64,000 nucleotides of DNA, from the NCBI GenBank assembly GCA_034521755.1, contig JAXHMB010000004.1, positions 62,001 through 126,000 on the forward strand, in the 5' to 3' direction. The translations under genes and the position numbers were made by a program. Shown here in pieces: positions 31,595-40,046 of this stretch (positions are counted from its first letter, which is position 1; every line of letters starts with the position of its first letter). Below the pieces are notes generated by a model. It was not told where the DNA came from. It worked only from the letters and a program-made list of their open reading frames with translations, and did not search any database. This stretch comes from JAXHMB01 sp034521755 (GTDB lineage Bacteria > Bacteroidota > Rhodothermia > Balneolales > Balneolaceae).

Positions 31595-33778
31595 ATGATT
31601 GATCAAGCAGAAAAAGTATTAAATAATGTATTTGGCTATGATTCATTTCGGCCCCTTCAGCAAGAGGCTATCCAACAGGTTCTGAATAAAGAAGATGCCT
31701 TGGTTATCATGCCTACTGGTGGCGGGAAGTCTATCATTTACCAAATTCCGGCAATCATTTTTGATGGGTTGACGGTGGTAGTATCACCTCTTATTTCACT
31801 GATGAAGGACCAGGTTGAGCAACTTCATCAGTTTGATGTGCCGGCTGTGTTCCTGAACAGCTCGCTGACGCCCGAAGAATATGAACAAAATATTTCAATC
31901 CTTAAGCAGGGCAAAGCCGATATGCTGTACCTGGCTCCCGAGACACTGCTTATGCCTAAAACCCGGGACCTGCTTTCCGAGCTCAACGTTGAATGCTTTA
32001 CCATTGATGAAGCACATTGCATTTCAGAGTGGGGCCATGATTTTCGACCCGAGTATCGGCAGATGGCCGATGTACGCCGGGAAGACTTTCCTGATGCCGC
32101 TTGTTTGGCATTAACTGCTACAGCAACACCGCGTGTTCGCGAGGATATCAGAATTACGCTGGGCATGAAGGATTCAGAAACTTTCCTGGCTAGCTTTAAC
32201 AGGAAAAACCTCTTTTTAAAAGTGGCCGACAAGGATGATCCTACCGAGCAGGTATTAGATTTCCTCTATACCCGCAAAAAGCAATCGGGTATTATCTACT
32301 GTTTTTCTCGTCGACAGGTAGATGAACTCTACGTTGACCTTGTAAAGGAAGGGCACTCGGTTAAACCCTACCATGCAGGGCTTTCTGAAAAGGTTCGAAC
32401 CCGTAACCAGGAAGCTTTTATTCGGGATGACGTAAATATTATTGTAGCCACCATTGCATTTGGGATGGGTATCAATAAGCCGGATGTGCGCTTTGTAATG
32501 CATTATGATATGCCTAAAAATATTGAATCCTATTATCAACAGATTGGCCGGGCCGGCCGCGACGGACTTCGCGCCGACTGCCTGCTTTTGTTCAGCTATT
32601 CGGACACCCAAAAAATCCGCTACTTCATCAATCAAAAAGAAGGTGATGAAAAGAAGATAGCCGAACAGCATCTTAATGCCCTGCTCAAATTTTTAGAAGC
32701 TGATGAATGCCGCCGCAAACCTTTACTCAATTATTTTGGAGAAGAGTATGAAAAAGAAACCTGCGACATGTGCGACAACTGCATCTCTGCCGATGCAGAG
32801 GTAGAAGATTTTACGGTGCATGCCCAAAAGTTTTTATCCTGTATAGCCCGAACCGACCAAAAGTTTGGTGCTAATTATGTTGCCGATCTGCTTAGAGGCT
32901 CCAAGTCTCAAAAAGTAAAAGACAACGATCATCTGGATTTACCTACCCACGGTATTGGCATGGAGTGGTCTAAAAACCAGTGGATTCAGCTTTCACGATT
33001 GCTTATACGCCAGGATTATTTAAGCAAAGATCCACAGTACGGCAGCTTGGTTTTAGAAAAGCCTGCCAAAATGGTGCTCGATGGCAAAGAAAACGTATTT
33101 GGAACGCTTGACCGAACCGAAGCCACCGTAGATAGCGAAGCACTATCACGCACAAATTCTGAAGTAGAAAATAAATACGAAGAGAAGCTTTTTGAAACTC
33201 TTCGTGAAAAACGAAAAGAGCTGGCTGACCAAAAAGGCATTCCGCCATATGCCATATTTCCTGATACCACACTTATGGAAATGGCTTTTTATTTTCCACA
33301 GGACAAAGAACATATGCTTCAAATTTATGGGGTGGGAAAGGCGAAAGAAAAACGATACGGTAAAATATTCAGAAAAATTATTCGCAACTACTGCGATGAG
33401 AATGACCTGGAAGAAAAAGAAAAATATTTGAAGCAACGTGCGGAAGAATCAGCTAAAAAAGAAAAGCATGTACGCATGGGAGAAGCCTTCAATGACGGTC
33501 AATCTATTGAGCACTTGGCTGAAGAGTATGGCGTTAAAGACGTTACGGTTTTGCGTGAGCTCAAAAAATATATGGAAGAAGACCATGACCTTCGTGTAGA
33601 AGGCATCACAGAAGCCTCTTCCCTTTCACCACGGAAACAAGAAGAAGTTATTGAAGCCATGGAAGAGAGAAATCCAAACCTGCTAAAGCCGGTTTATGAT
33701 TACCTCAATAAAGAGGTAGGTTATGATGAGCTTCGCGTGATGCAGTTGTACTACCTGGCTAGAGAACGGGTTAAGTAA
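31595..33778 (+). CDS. recQ: ATP-dependent DNA helicase RecQ
   Basis: 727 residues. Helicase motifs: PTGGGKSIIYQIPA (Walker A), TIDEAHCISEWGHDFRPEY (DEAH and aromatic-rich loop), TATATPRVREDI, QQIGRAGRDG. The RecQ zinc-binding Cys group (CRRKPLLNYFGE, CDMCDNC), winged helix, and an HRDC-like region with a C-terminal HTH-like segment follow. Unwinds recombination and repair intermediates. Longer than E. coli RecQ by about 115 residues, as in RecQ proteins with the C-terminal extension. Confidence 0.95.
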   Translation: MIDQAEKVLNNVFGYDSFRPLQQEAIQQVLNKEDALVIMPTGGGKSIIYQIPAIIFDGLTVVVSPLISLMKDQVEQLHQFDVPAVFLNSSLTPEEYEQNISILKQGKADMLYLAPETLLMPKTRDLLSELNVECFTIDEAHCISEWGHDFRPEYRQMADVRREDFPDAACLALTATATPRVREDIRITLGMKDSETFLASFNRKNLFLKVADKDDPTEQVLDFLYTRKKQSGIIYCFSRRQVDELYVDLVKEGHSVKPYHAGLSEKVRTRNQEAFIRDDVNIIVATIAFGMGINKPDVRFVMHYDMPKNIESYYQQIGRAGRDGLRADCLLLFSYSDTQKIRYFINQKEGDEKKIAEQHLNALLKFLEADECRRKPLLNYFGEEYEKETCDMCDNCISADAEVEDFTVHAQKFLSCIARTDQKFGANYVADLLRGSKSQKVKDNDHLDLPTHGIGMEWSKNQWIQLSRLLIRQDYLSKDPQYGSLVLEKPAKMVLDGKENVFGTLDRTEATVDSEALSRTNSEVENKYEEKLFETLREKRKELADQKGIPPYAIFPDTTLMEMAFYFPQDKEHMLQIYGVGKAKEKRYGKIFRKIIRNYCDENDLEEKEKYLKQRAEESAKKEKHVRMGEAFNDGQSIEHLAEEYGVKDVTVLRELKKYMEEDHDLRVEGITEASSLSPRKQEEVIEAMEERNPNLLKPVYDYLNKEVGYDELRVMQLYYLARERVK

Positions 33779-33782
33779 CTCT

Positions 33783-33992
33783 AAGGGGTCTTTCAAAACC
33801 CATCATGTCATGCTGTTAGCCGACTGGCCCCTGTGGAATGCCACTGCGTGGCCACCCGCCAGTTGGCGGATGATTCCACAAGGACCGGCGGATCAGTATC
33901 CGTTCCAATGGTGCTTTAAACGCCACATACCTTATTTTGTGCAATAGACCCTGAAATAAATTCAGGGTGACACGGGGTTTGCAAGGGCCTCT
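33783..33992. repeat. TTTGCAAAAC-terminated element, copy 3 (reverse orientation)
   Basis: Left AAGGGGTCTTTCAAAAC and right GGGGTTTGCAAGGGCCTCT are imperfect terminal inverted repeats. The right part is the inverted counterpart of the left part of the copy at 5801. Inside, TGTGGAATGCC and GATTCCACAAGGACCGGC form a large hairpin. Fills the gap between recQ and the convergent outer-membrane protein gene. Confidence 0.7.
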
Positions 33993-34000
33993 TTAAACAA

Positions 34001-34585
34001 CTAAAATCTATAGTTCACATTCAATCCACCCAGCAGAATTGCGCCCTCTCCAACCTCTTCACCCTTTGTTTTAATATTTATCTCTGCACCAAAAGATAAT
34101 GTAGGAGCCAATATCCACGCTGGGTTGCTCTTTAAGATATCATAGCCTATCTCAACAGTTGGCTGAAGCACTATAATATCTGTCCGGCCCTTTACATCCA
34201 TTTCAAAACAGGGTGGAACTGTTCCGCAAATTGTCCTTGTATCAACCCAGTCTATTTTTAAAAACCAAAGATCCGATCTTGCCCCTGCAAAAAAACCTGC
34301 CAGCTTCTTCCCAAAATAATAACGATATCCGGCCCCAAAACCGAGGCCGCCGCCTTCTTCGTTGTCATGTTTTCCAAAATCCCGGCGGTCGGTGAAGTTG
34401 TATCCAAACCTTGCATTCACCTCTTGCTGATTACTGAAACTTATGCCACCCCGGGAACCAATAATAATACCGGCGGGATAAGCTTGAACTTCAACTCCCG
34501 CATTATTTGAATCCTGCCCAAAAATATCACCTGCCGACCAAGCCAATAACACGCTTAGAAAAAATATAACTTTTAGAGAATGCAT
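34001..34585 (-). CDS. Outer-membrane beta-barrel-like protein
   Basis: 194 residues from the ATG at 34585 (the frame is open ten codons upstream). Signal peptide: basic start, hydrophobic SLKVIFFLSVLLAWSAGDIFG, then a Gln. The mature part has short alternating strands, Gly/aromatic-rich (GYRYYFGKKLAGFFAGARSD) and ends in YRF, a C-terminal aromatic typical of outer-membrane barrels. Function unknown. Confidence 0.75.
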   Translation of the reverse strand: MHSLKVIFFLSVLLAWSAGDIFGQDSNNAGVEVQAYPAGIIIGSRGGISFSNQQEVNARFGYNFTDRRDFGKHDNEEGGGLGFGAGYRYYFGKKLAGFFAGARSDLWFLKIDWVDTRTICGTVPPCFEMDVKGRTDIIVLQPTVEIGYDILKSNPAWILAPTLSFGAEINIKTKGEEVGEGAILLGGLNVNYRF

Positions 34586-34654
34586 AGAACAAATTTCATA
34601 TTGTTTAAGAATCAATATGCTAATTTTTTTAGTCGGAACTGAATTCTATTTCGA

Positions 34655-34674
34655 TTATATAATTAATTATATAA
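34655..34674. promoter_or_regulatory. Perfect 20-bp AT palindrome upstream of ddl
   Basis: TTATATAATTAATTATATAA lies between the divergent barrel gene and ddl. It contains the 16-mer found in the candidate operator of the CmtR-like gene at 19093-19108. Possibly a shared operator, possibly AT coincidence. Confidence 0.4.
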
Positions 34675-34750
34675 GCACTGATAAATATCACATCTCAAAT
34701 GATCTTTTCTTATCATTGAACCAAATAATCTAAGTCACAAAATTAAACCT

Positions 34751-35944
34751 ATGAGTCAACGCAACCTGGTCATTGCTTTTGGGGGGATGTCGCCCGAACA
34801 CGAAGTCTCTGTTTTAACTGCTATGCAGGCTATCTCATCCCTTAAAGAAACAGATTTCAAGCTGATTCCCTTGTACGTGACGAAATCAGGACGGTGGTTA
34901 ACCGGCGAAATGCTTCTGGATCTGGAGAATTACCAAGATCTGGACAAACTGCAAAAAGAAGCTTCGCCATGTACGTTTTCTCATGATGACCTGGGCAAAC
35001 CAATCCTGCTTGAAACAAAGAAAAGCGGCCTTTTTTCTAAACCTGCTTCTTATCCAGTTTATGCCGTTATTCCTGCCTTTCATGGCTCCGAGGGCGAAAA
35101 CGGTGCTTTTCAGGGCACTTGCGAAATGTATAATATTCCGTTTGCAGGCAGCGGCGTGCTTGCATCAAGCCTGGGCATGGACAAAGTCAAAGCCAAAGAA
35201 TTATGTCGTACTCATGACATTCCCGTGGTAGATGAAGTAACTTTTACGGAAAAAGAATGGGAGCAAAATCAGGAAGCGCTGATCACCGCCATTGAAGCCC
35301 TTAACTATCCTGTTATTGTAAAACCGGTGACGCTCGGCAGCAGTATTGGAGTGGCCAAAGCTGATGATAAAAAATCATTAATTGATGCTATTGAAACTGC
35401 TTTCCGGTATGACGAGCGGCTGATGGTTGAACAGGCTGTTTACCCGTTGATGGAGATCAACTGTTCTGTAATGGGCAGTCCTGAAGAGGCACAAGCCAGC
35501 GTTTGCGAGCGGCCTTTGGGTGCTGAAGAAACGCTTTCATTCAAGGACAAATATCAAAATGAGGAAGGTGGAAGCAAAGGCATGGCATCAGCTGATCGCG
35601 TAATCCCGGCTGACATCTCTGACGATCTTACCAAAGAAATTCAGTCTTTGGCTGTATCTATTTTTAATACTTTCCGGGCTGCCGGACTTTGCCGCATTGA
35701 CTTTTTAGTAAATGCCGATACCAAAGATGTTTATTTCAACGAAATAAATACCATTCCCGGCTCATTTTCTTTTTACCTGTGGGAAGAAAGCGGCATTTCT
35801 ATGAAAGAACTAATGCTCAGTCTTATTGAAATAGCAACAAAACAGCACCAGAAGAAACTAGGCCGCATTCGAAGCTACGAAACTAATCTGCTTAGCGAAA
35901 AAGCCGTAAAAGGTATCAAAGGACTTAAAGGTTCGAAAAGTTAA
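34751..35944 (+). CDS. ddl: D-alanine--D-alanine ligase
   Basis: 397 residues. FGGMSPEHEVSVLTA, FHGSEGENGAFQG, PVIVKPVTLGSSIGVAKA, LCRIDFLVNADT and FNEINTIPGSF are the Ddl ATP-grasp motifs. The YLWEESGISMKEL region is the family C-terminus. A basic tail (KAVKGIKGLKGSKS) follows. Forms D-Ala-D-Ala for peptidoglycan. Stands alone. Confidence 0.96.
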   Translation: MSQRNLVIAFGGMSPEHEVSVLTAMQAISSLKETDFKLIPLYVTKSGRWLTGEMLLDLENYQDLDKLQKEASPCTFSHDDLGKPILLETKKSGLFSKPASYPVYAVIPAFHGSEGENGAFQGTCEMYNIPFAGSGVLASSLGMDKVKAKELCRTHDIPVVDEVTFTEKEWEQNQEALITAIEALNYPVIVKPVTLGSSIGVAKADDKKSLIDAIETAFRYDERLMVEQAVYPLMEINCSVMGSPEEAQASVCERPLGAEETLSFKDKYQNEEGGSKGMASADRVIPADISDDLTKEIQSLAVSIFNTFRAAGLCRIDFLVNADTKDVYFNEINTIPGSFSFYLWEESGISMKELMLSLIEIATKQHQKKLGRIRSYETNLLSEKAVKGIKGLKGSKS

Positions 35945-36087
35945 CATATCCAGTATAGTATTATAACAAAATAAATTAATGCCAGCCACTTTACGTTATA
36001 TCGAATCATAAACCATAGTAAGATTTTATTCTTTAAATCATCTATTATACTCTATAAGATTTAATTATATCACTTTAATCCTTTTTT

Positions 36088-37560
36088 ATGTCCGAGAAAT
36101 TAGAATCTAGCAAATACCTGTTCTTTTGCATAGCCTTGATGGTCGTTGCCATATCATGCAAACAACCGGAAACTATTACTATTAATGCCGATCCGGTTTC
36201 TGCTCCCAATACGGATACAGCTTCAACAGATACTGCAACAGCATCTCAGTCAGCTGATTTTATGCAGCTTAATATGGGAGAATTGCATGCCATACATTCA
36301 CTTGATCCGGTTTTTGCCAAGAATACCAGCACCATGCGAGCTCTGCAGCTGCTTTATGAAGGCTTGGTCAAATATAATGAGGAAGGCAACATCACTCCCG
36401 CCGTTGCAAAAACCTGGAGCGTTTCTGATGATTCGCTAACCTATACCTTTACGCTACAAGATGACGCATTCTATCAGGATAGCGACATTTTCCCCAATGG
36501 TATTGGACGAAAACTTGTTGCCCGCGATGTGCGGTTTGTGTTTGAGCGTCTGGCTAAAGCAACGGTCCCGCCACATGGAGCTGAACTCTTTATGAGTGTT
36601 TTGGGTTTTGAACCTTATTTCCAAGAACAGCATAACGTGTATAATCCGGAAGAGCGAAAATTGCCAACCATACGGGGTATTGCTACCCCAAACGACTCTA
36701 CAGTCTCATTCCGACTGCAGGACAAAGATCCCCATTTTATACAAAAACTGGCTTCTCCCTATGCCCTGATATATCCACGGGAAGCGGTCAGGAGTAATAA
36801 TTTTACTCCCATAGGCTCAGGCCCTTACAAGCTGAGCCAAGTTGAAGGGCAGACACGATTTATCTTTTCAAAATTCAAGAATTACCACGGGGAAGCTCCA
36901 GGCCTCAACCGGATAGATATCATTACAGGTCAAAGTGAGAGTGAGCTGTTTCAATCTTTTGTAAGGGGTGAAATTGATTTTATCCCGGAAATGGGTCCAC
37001 AAATGCTAAAAGGTCTGATGGCCGACAGAAATAACCTCAAGCCTGTTTATCAAAATCAATATAAGCTGTATCGAAATAGTGGCCGGCTACACTACATTAT
37101 GCATTACAATGACGGCAGTGACTACTCCAGAACATCTGCGATAGCACTTGCCCAACTCGTCGACTCTACTACAAGTATTACCGAAACGGGTGACTTTATT
37201 GATCTTATGGTGATGCAAAAAGACAGCGCAAATACCGCTATCGCCGACACTACCACTTTTTCTTATACCGAAGATCCTTTTACATCATGGCTTCTTGGTA
37301 CGCTAAATCGGAAAATATCAGCTCAAAGCGTGATTCAGATGCAAAATATTAAAACACCCACTCGAGATATCGGACTCTACTTTGAACAGTATTTCTCTTT
37401 TACTTCGTCTCGCTATATGATCTCCGATACTAACGCCCTTATTAACCTGGTGGTTTATCCGGCTGGCTTATCGAACGGTACAGCCAAAGGCATTCATACT
37501 AATACATTTCCCTGGTGGATAGACCTCCGTAATGCAACAATTTCTGACTCTAATAACTAA
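36088..37560 (+). CDS. Solute-binding lipoprotein, ABC family 5 (OppA-like)
   Basis: 490 residues. N-terminal hydrophobic stretch with an SC lipobox (VVAISCKQ), then a Thr/Ser-rich linker. The SBP_bac_5 signature shows in LHAIHSLDPVF, LLYEGLVKYNEEGNITPAVAKTW, TYTFTLQDDAFYQD, DVRFVFERLAKA and GSGPYKLSQVEG. Binds peptides or related solutes outside the membrane. No permease or ATPase gene is adjacent, so its partner is elsewhere. Confidence 0.88.
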   Translation: MSEKLESSKYLFFCIALMVVAISCKQPETITINADPVSAPNTDTASTDTATASQSADFMQLNMGELHAIHSLDPVFAKNTSTMRALQLLYEGLVKYNEEGNITPAVAKTWSVSDDSLTYTFTLQDDAFYQDSDIFPNGIGRKLVARDVRFVFERLAKATVPPHGAELFMSVLGFEPYFQEQHNVYNPEERKLPTIRGIATPNDSTVSFRLQDKDPHFIQKLASPYALIYPREAVRSNNFTPIGSGPYKLSQVEGQTRFIFSKFKNYHGEAPGLNRIDIITGQSESELFQSFVRGEIDFIPEMGPQMLKGLMADRNNLKPVYQNQYKLYRNSGRLHYIMHYNDGSDYSRTSAIALAQLVDSTTSITETGDFIDLMVMQKDSANTAIADTTTFSYTEDPFTSWLLGTLNRKISAQSVIQMQNIKTPTRDIGLYFEQYFSFTSSRYMISDTNALINLVVYPAGLSNGTAKGIHTNTFPWWIDLRNATISDSNN

Positions 37561-37566
37561 GTTGAC

Positions 37567-38439
37567 ATGAAGCTGGCCGTTATAGCTAATCCTAAAAAAT
37601 ATTCTGTTAAAGAGCCGTTCGTCCATGCACTCGATTGGGCTGATAAACATAATGCCAGTCTGCTTTTTGGGCAGGAGCTTAACCAACTTTACAATGGGGA
37701 AAAACACCCGTCGGCTATTGCTGTTGAATCTGAAAAAGAAGCTATTGACCAGGCAGATATTATCATCGCTATGGGTGGCGACGGCACGATGCTCTATACC
37801 GCACGACTGACGAAAAGTATTTCTAAGCCTATTTTGGGTGTCAACAGCGGGCGACTGGGTTTCATGGCTTATACTCAAAAAGAAAACCTGACTCAAGCTC
37901 TGGAATACTTGAAGTCCGGCAATTACCGGTTGGATAAACGCTATATGCTGGAAGCAAAGGATAGCAACGGTAATATTTTTCACGCGCTCAATGAGTTCCT
38001 TTTTTCCAAAAAAGACTCCACTTCTATGGTTACGGTAAGCGCTGAATATGACGATATGTTCATCAACAACTATTGGGCTGATGGGTTGATTGTTGCTTCC
38101 CCAACCGGCTCAACGGCCTATAATTTATCTTCAAATGGGCCCATTGTAATGCCCAATACAGATGTAATGGTACTCAACCCCATTAACCCGCACACGCTTA
38201 CTACGCGTCCGCTGGTGCTGCCTTCCAATAAATCATTGAAAATAACCGTAGAAGAACAGGAGCATGAAGTTCTGTTTTCTTATGACGGCGAAATTTATGA
38301 AATTCAGGCCTACCCTTTTGAGGTAGAAATTAAGCGATCCAACTTCACTATTGACCTTATTGAGCTCCCCGGTCAAAGCTATTTTGAGACACTCAGAAAC
38401 AAGCTGATGTGGGGACAAGATTCAAGAAAAAGACTCTAG
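37567..38439 (+). CDS. nadK: NAD kinase
   Basis: 290 residues. MGGDGTMLYTARL, GVNSGRLGFMA, NEFLFSKKDSTSM and DGLIVASPTGSTAYNLSSNGP are the NAD kinase motifs (GGDGT and NE/D). Phosphorylates NAD to NADP. Starts 6 bases after the binding-protein stop, so likely cotranscribed with it. Confidence 0.96.
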   Translation: MKLAVIANPKKYSVKEPFVHALDWADKHNASLLFGQELNQLYNGEKHPSAIAVESEKEAIDQADIIIAMGGDGTMLYTARLTKSISKPILGVNSGRLGFMAYTQKENLTQALEYLKSGNYRLDKRYMLEAKDSNGNIFHALNEFLFSKKDSTSMVTVSAEYDDMFINNYWADGLIVASPTGSTAYNLSSNGPIVMPNTDVMVLNPINPHTLTTRPLVLPSNKSLKITVEEQEHEVLFSYDGEIYEIQAYPFEVEIKRSNFTIDLIELPGQSYFETLRNKLMWGQDSRKRL

Positions 38440-38450
38440 AAACTGGATTT

Positions 38451-38906
38451 TAGATGCTGGAGATTGGAAGTTTTAAAAATTCAATAATGTTAAGAAAGGT
38501 TTTATGATTAAGTCGTATAAAGACCTTGACGTCTATAATTTGTCTTATGGATTAGCGATGGAAATCTTTGAGTTGACAAGAAGTTTTCCAAAGGAAGAAC
38601 AGTATTCTCTAACATCGCAAATAGTTCGTTCTTCAAGATCCATCAGCGCAAATATTACAGAAGGATGGGCAAAACGTTCGTATGAAAATTATTTCAAGCA
38701 ACATTTAGTTCATGCACTAGGTTCAAATTCCGAAACGGAAAATTGGCTCAACTTTGCCAAAGATTGTAAGTATATTAAAAAGAAGGATTTTGAAAGCTTA
38801 ATAAGTAAACTAAATAAAATTGGCAAGATGCTTACGAAGTTGCATCAAAATTGGCAAACTTTTGAATGAGTTAATCCAGCTTCAAGTTTCCAATTTCCAG
38901 CATCTC
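38451..38906. mobile_element. Inverted-repeat-bracketed four-helix-bundle cassette
   Basis: Left end AGATGCTGGAGATTGGAAG (from 38452) and right end, reverse complement AGATGCTGGAAATTGGAAAC (to 38905), match with few differences over about 20 bp. They enclose only the gene 38504-38869. This layout is that of the 23S rRNA intervening sequences, which carry inverted-repeat ends and this protein family, but here it lies between nadK and mdh. Confidence 0.65.
38504..38869 (+). CDS. Four-helix-bundle protein (23S rRNA IVP / Avd-like family)
   Basis: 121 residues. KSYKDLDVYNLSYGLAMEIF, FPKEEQYSLTSQIVRSSRSI and SANITEGWAK are the TIGR02436-type signature. Lysine-rich, mostly helical, length as usual for the family. 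Family members are found in 23S rRNA intervening sequences or as the Avd protein of diversity-generating retroelements. No reverse transcriptase or rRNA is nearby. Its role here is unknown. Confidence 0.9.
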   Translation: MIKSYKDLDVYNLSYGLAMEIFELTRSFPKEEQYSLTSQIVRSSRSISANITEGWAKRSYENYFKQHLVHALGSNSETENWLNFAKDCKYIKKKDFESLISKLNKIGKMLTKLHQNWQTFE

Positions 38907-38978
38907 AATTTATGACTTTTATAAAGCACTATTAAACGATCTAATTCTTAAATAACATAAAAACTCAATATATATCTT

Positions 38979-39935
38979 ATGAAAGTAACAGTAGTTGGAG
39001 CCGGCGGTAATGTTGGTTCAACCGTAGCCTTATCAGTCGCTCAAAAAGATTTTGCAAAAGAAATTATCATGGTTGACATCGTCAAAGAAAAAGACGGAAA
39101 GAAATTTTATCCTTCCAAAGGACGCGCCCTCGACCAGTGGGAATCTGCACCCATCGACCTGTTCGACACCAAACTAACCGGAACCGTTGATTATGATGAC
39201 ACGGCCGATTCTGATGTCTGCGTAATTACCGCAGGTGTTCCGCGCCGTCCGGGCATGAGCCGTGATGACCTGCTCGAAACCAACGCCAACATTGTACAAA
39301 GCGTTGTAAAGCAACTAATTGAGCATTCTCCAAATACCATTTTAATTGTCGTTTCCAACCCCCTTGATGTGATGGCGCAGGTTGCCTTGGAAACCAGCGG
39401 ACTGGATTCCAGTCGCGTGATGGGTATGGCCGGTATTCTTGATACCGCACGTTATCGAGCATTTATAGCTGACGAGCTGGATGTTTCTCCAAAAGACATT
39501 CAAGCGCTGCTGCTTGGAGGACACGGAGACACTATGGTTCCCCTGCCGCGTTTCACCACAATTGCAGGGATGCCGATTACCCACTTCCTTTCTGATGAAA
39601 AGCTGGATGCCATCGTTGAGCGAACCAAAGGCGGAGGCGGAGAACTTGTAGACTTGATGGGTATTTCCGGCTGGTATGCACCCGGTGCTGCTGCCGCACA
39701 AATGGTAGAAGCTATTATGCTTGACCAAAATCGTATTTTCCCATGTGCTGCACACCTAAATGGCGAATATGGCCAAAAAGATCTGTTTTTAGGCGTGCCG
39801 GTTAAACTGGGACACGGAGGTATTAAAGAAATAATAGAGGTTGACTTAAACGAAGAAGAACAACAACTTCTAGATACATCAGCAGAACACGTACATTCCG
39901 TGCTCAGCGATTTTCGCAAGCTGATGGACAAATAA
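38979..39935 (+). CDS. mdh: Malate dehydrogenase, LDH-like type
   Basis: 318 residues. VVGAGGNVGSTVALSVA for NAD binding, VPRRPGMSRDDLL with the substrate arginines of malate (not lactate) enzymes, VSNPLDVM, and the catalytic His in LLLGGHGDTMVPL. It interconverts malate and oxaloacetate in the TCA cycle. A terminator follows. Confidence 0.96.
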   Translation: MKVTVVGAGGNVGSTVALSVAQKDFAKEIIMVDIVKEKDGKKFYPSKGRALDQWESAPIDLFDTKLTGTVDYDDTADSDVCVITAGVPRRPGMSRDDLLETNANIVQSVVKQLIEHSPNTILIVVSNPLDVMAQVALETSGLDSSRVMGMAGILDTARYRAFIADELDVSPKDIQALLLGGHGDTMVPLPRFTTIAGMPITHFLSDEKLDAIVERTKGGGGELVDLMGISGWYAPGAAAAQMVEAIMLDQNRIFPCAAHLNGEYGQKDLFLGVPVKLGHGGIKEIIEVDLNEEEQQLLDTSAEHVHSVLSDFRKLMDK

Positions 39936-39986
39936 ATCGCAATAAATAGAAGAACCTTAGGCTTCTTCACTACTTGCATTTAAGCG

Positions 39987-40019
39987 AAAAGGCTCTGCAG
40001 ACCACAGCAGAGCCTTTTT
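39987..40019 (+). terminator. Terminator between mdh and the flippase gene (convergent, bidirectional)
   Basis: GGCTCTGC/GCAGAGCC stem with an AAAA flank before and TTTTT after, so it could serve both convergent genes. Confidence 0.85.
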
Positions 40020-40046
40020 GTGTTTAAAGCATTCTATAAAGAAGGC

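Noticed and set aside
38504..38869. Diversity-generating retroelement accessory protein (Avd)
   Set aside because: No reverse transcriptase, template repeat or variable target gene nearby; the IVP-type cassette fits better.
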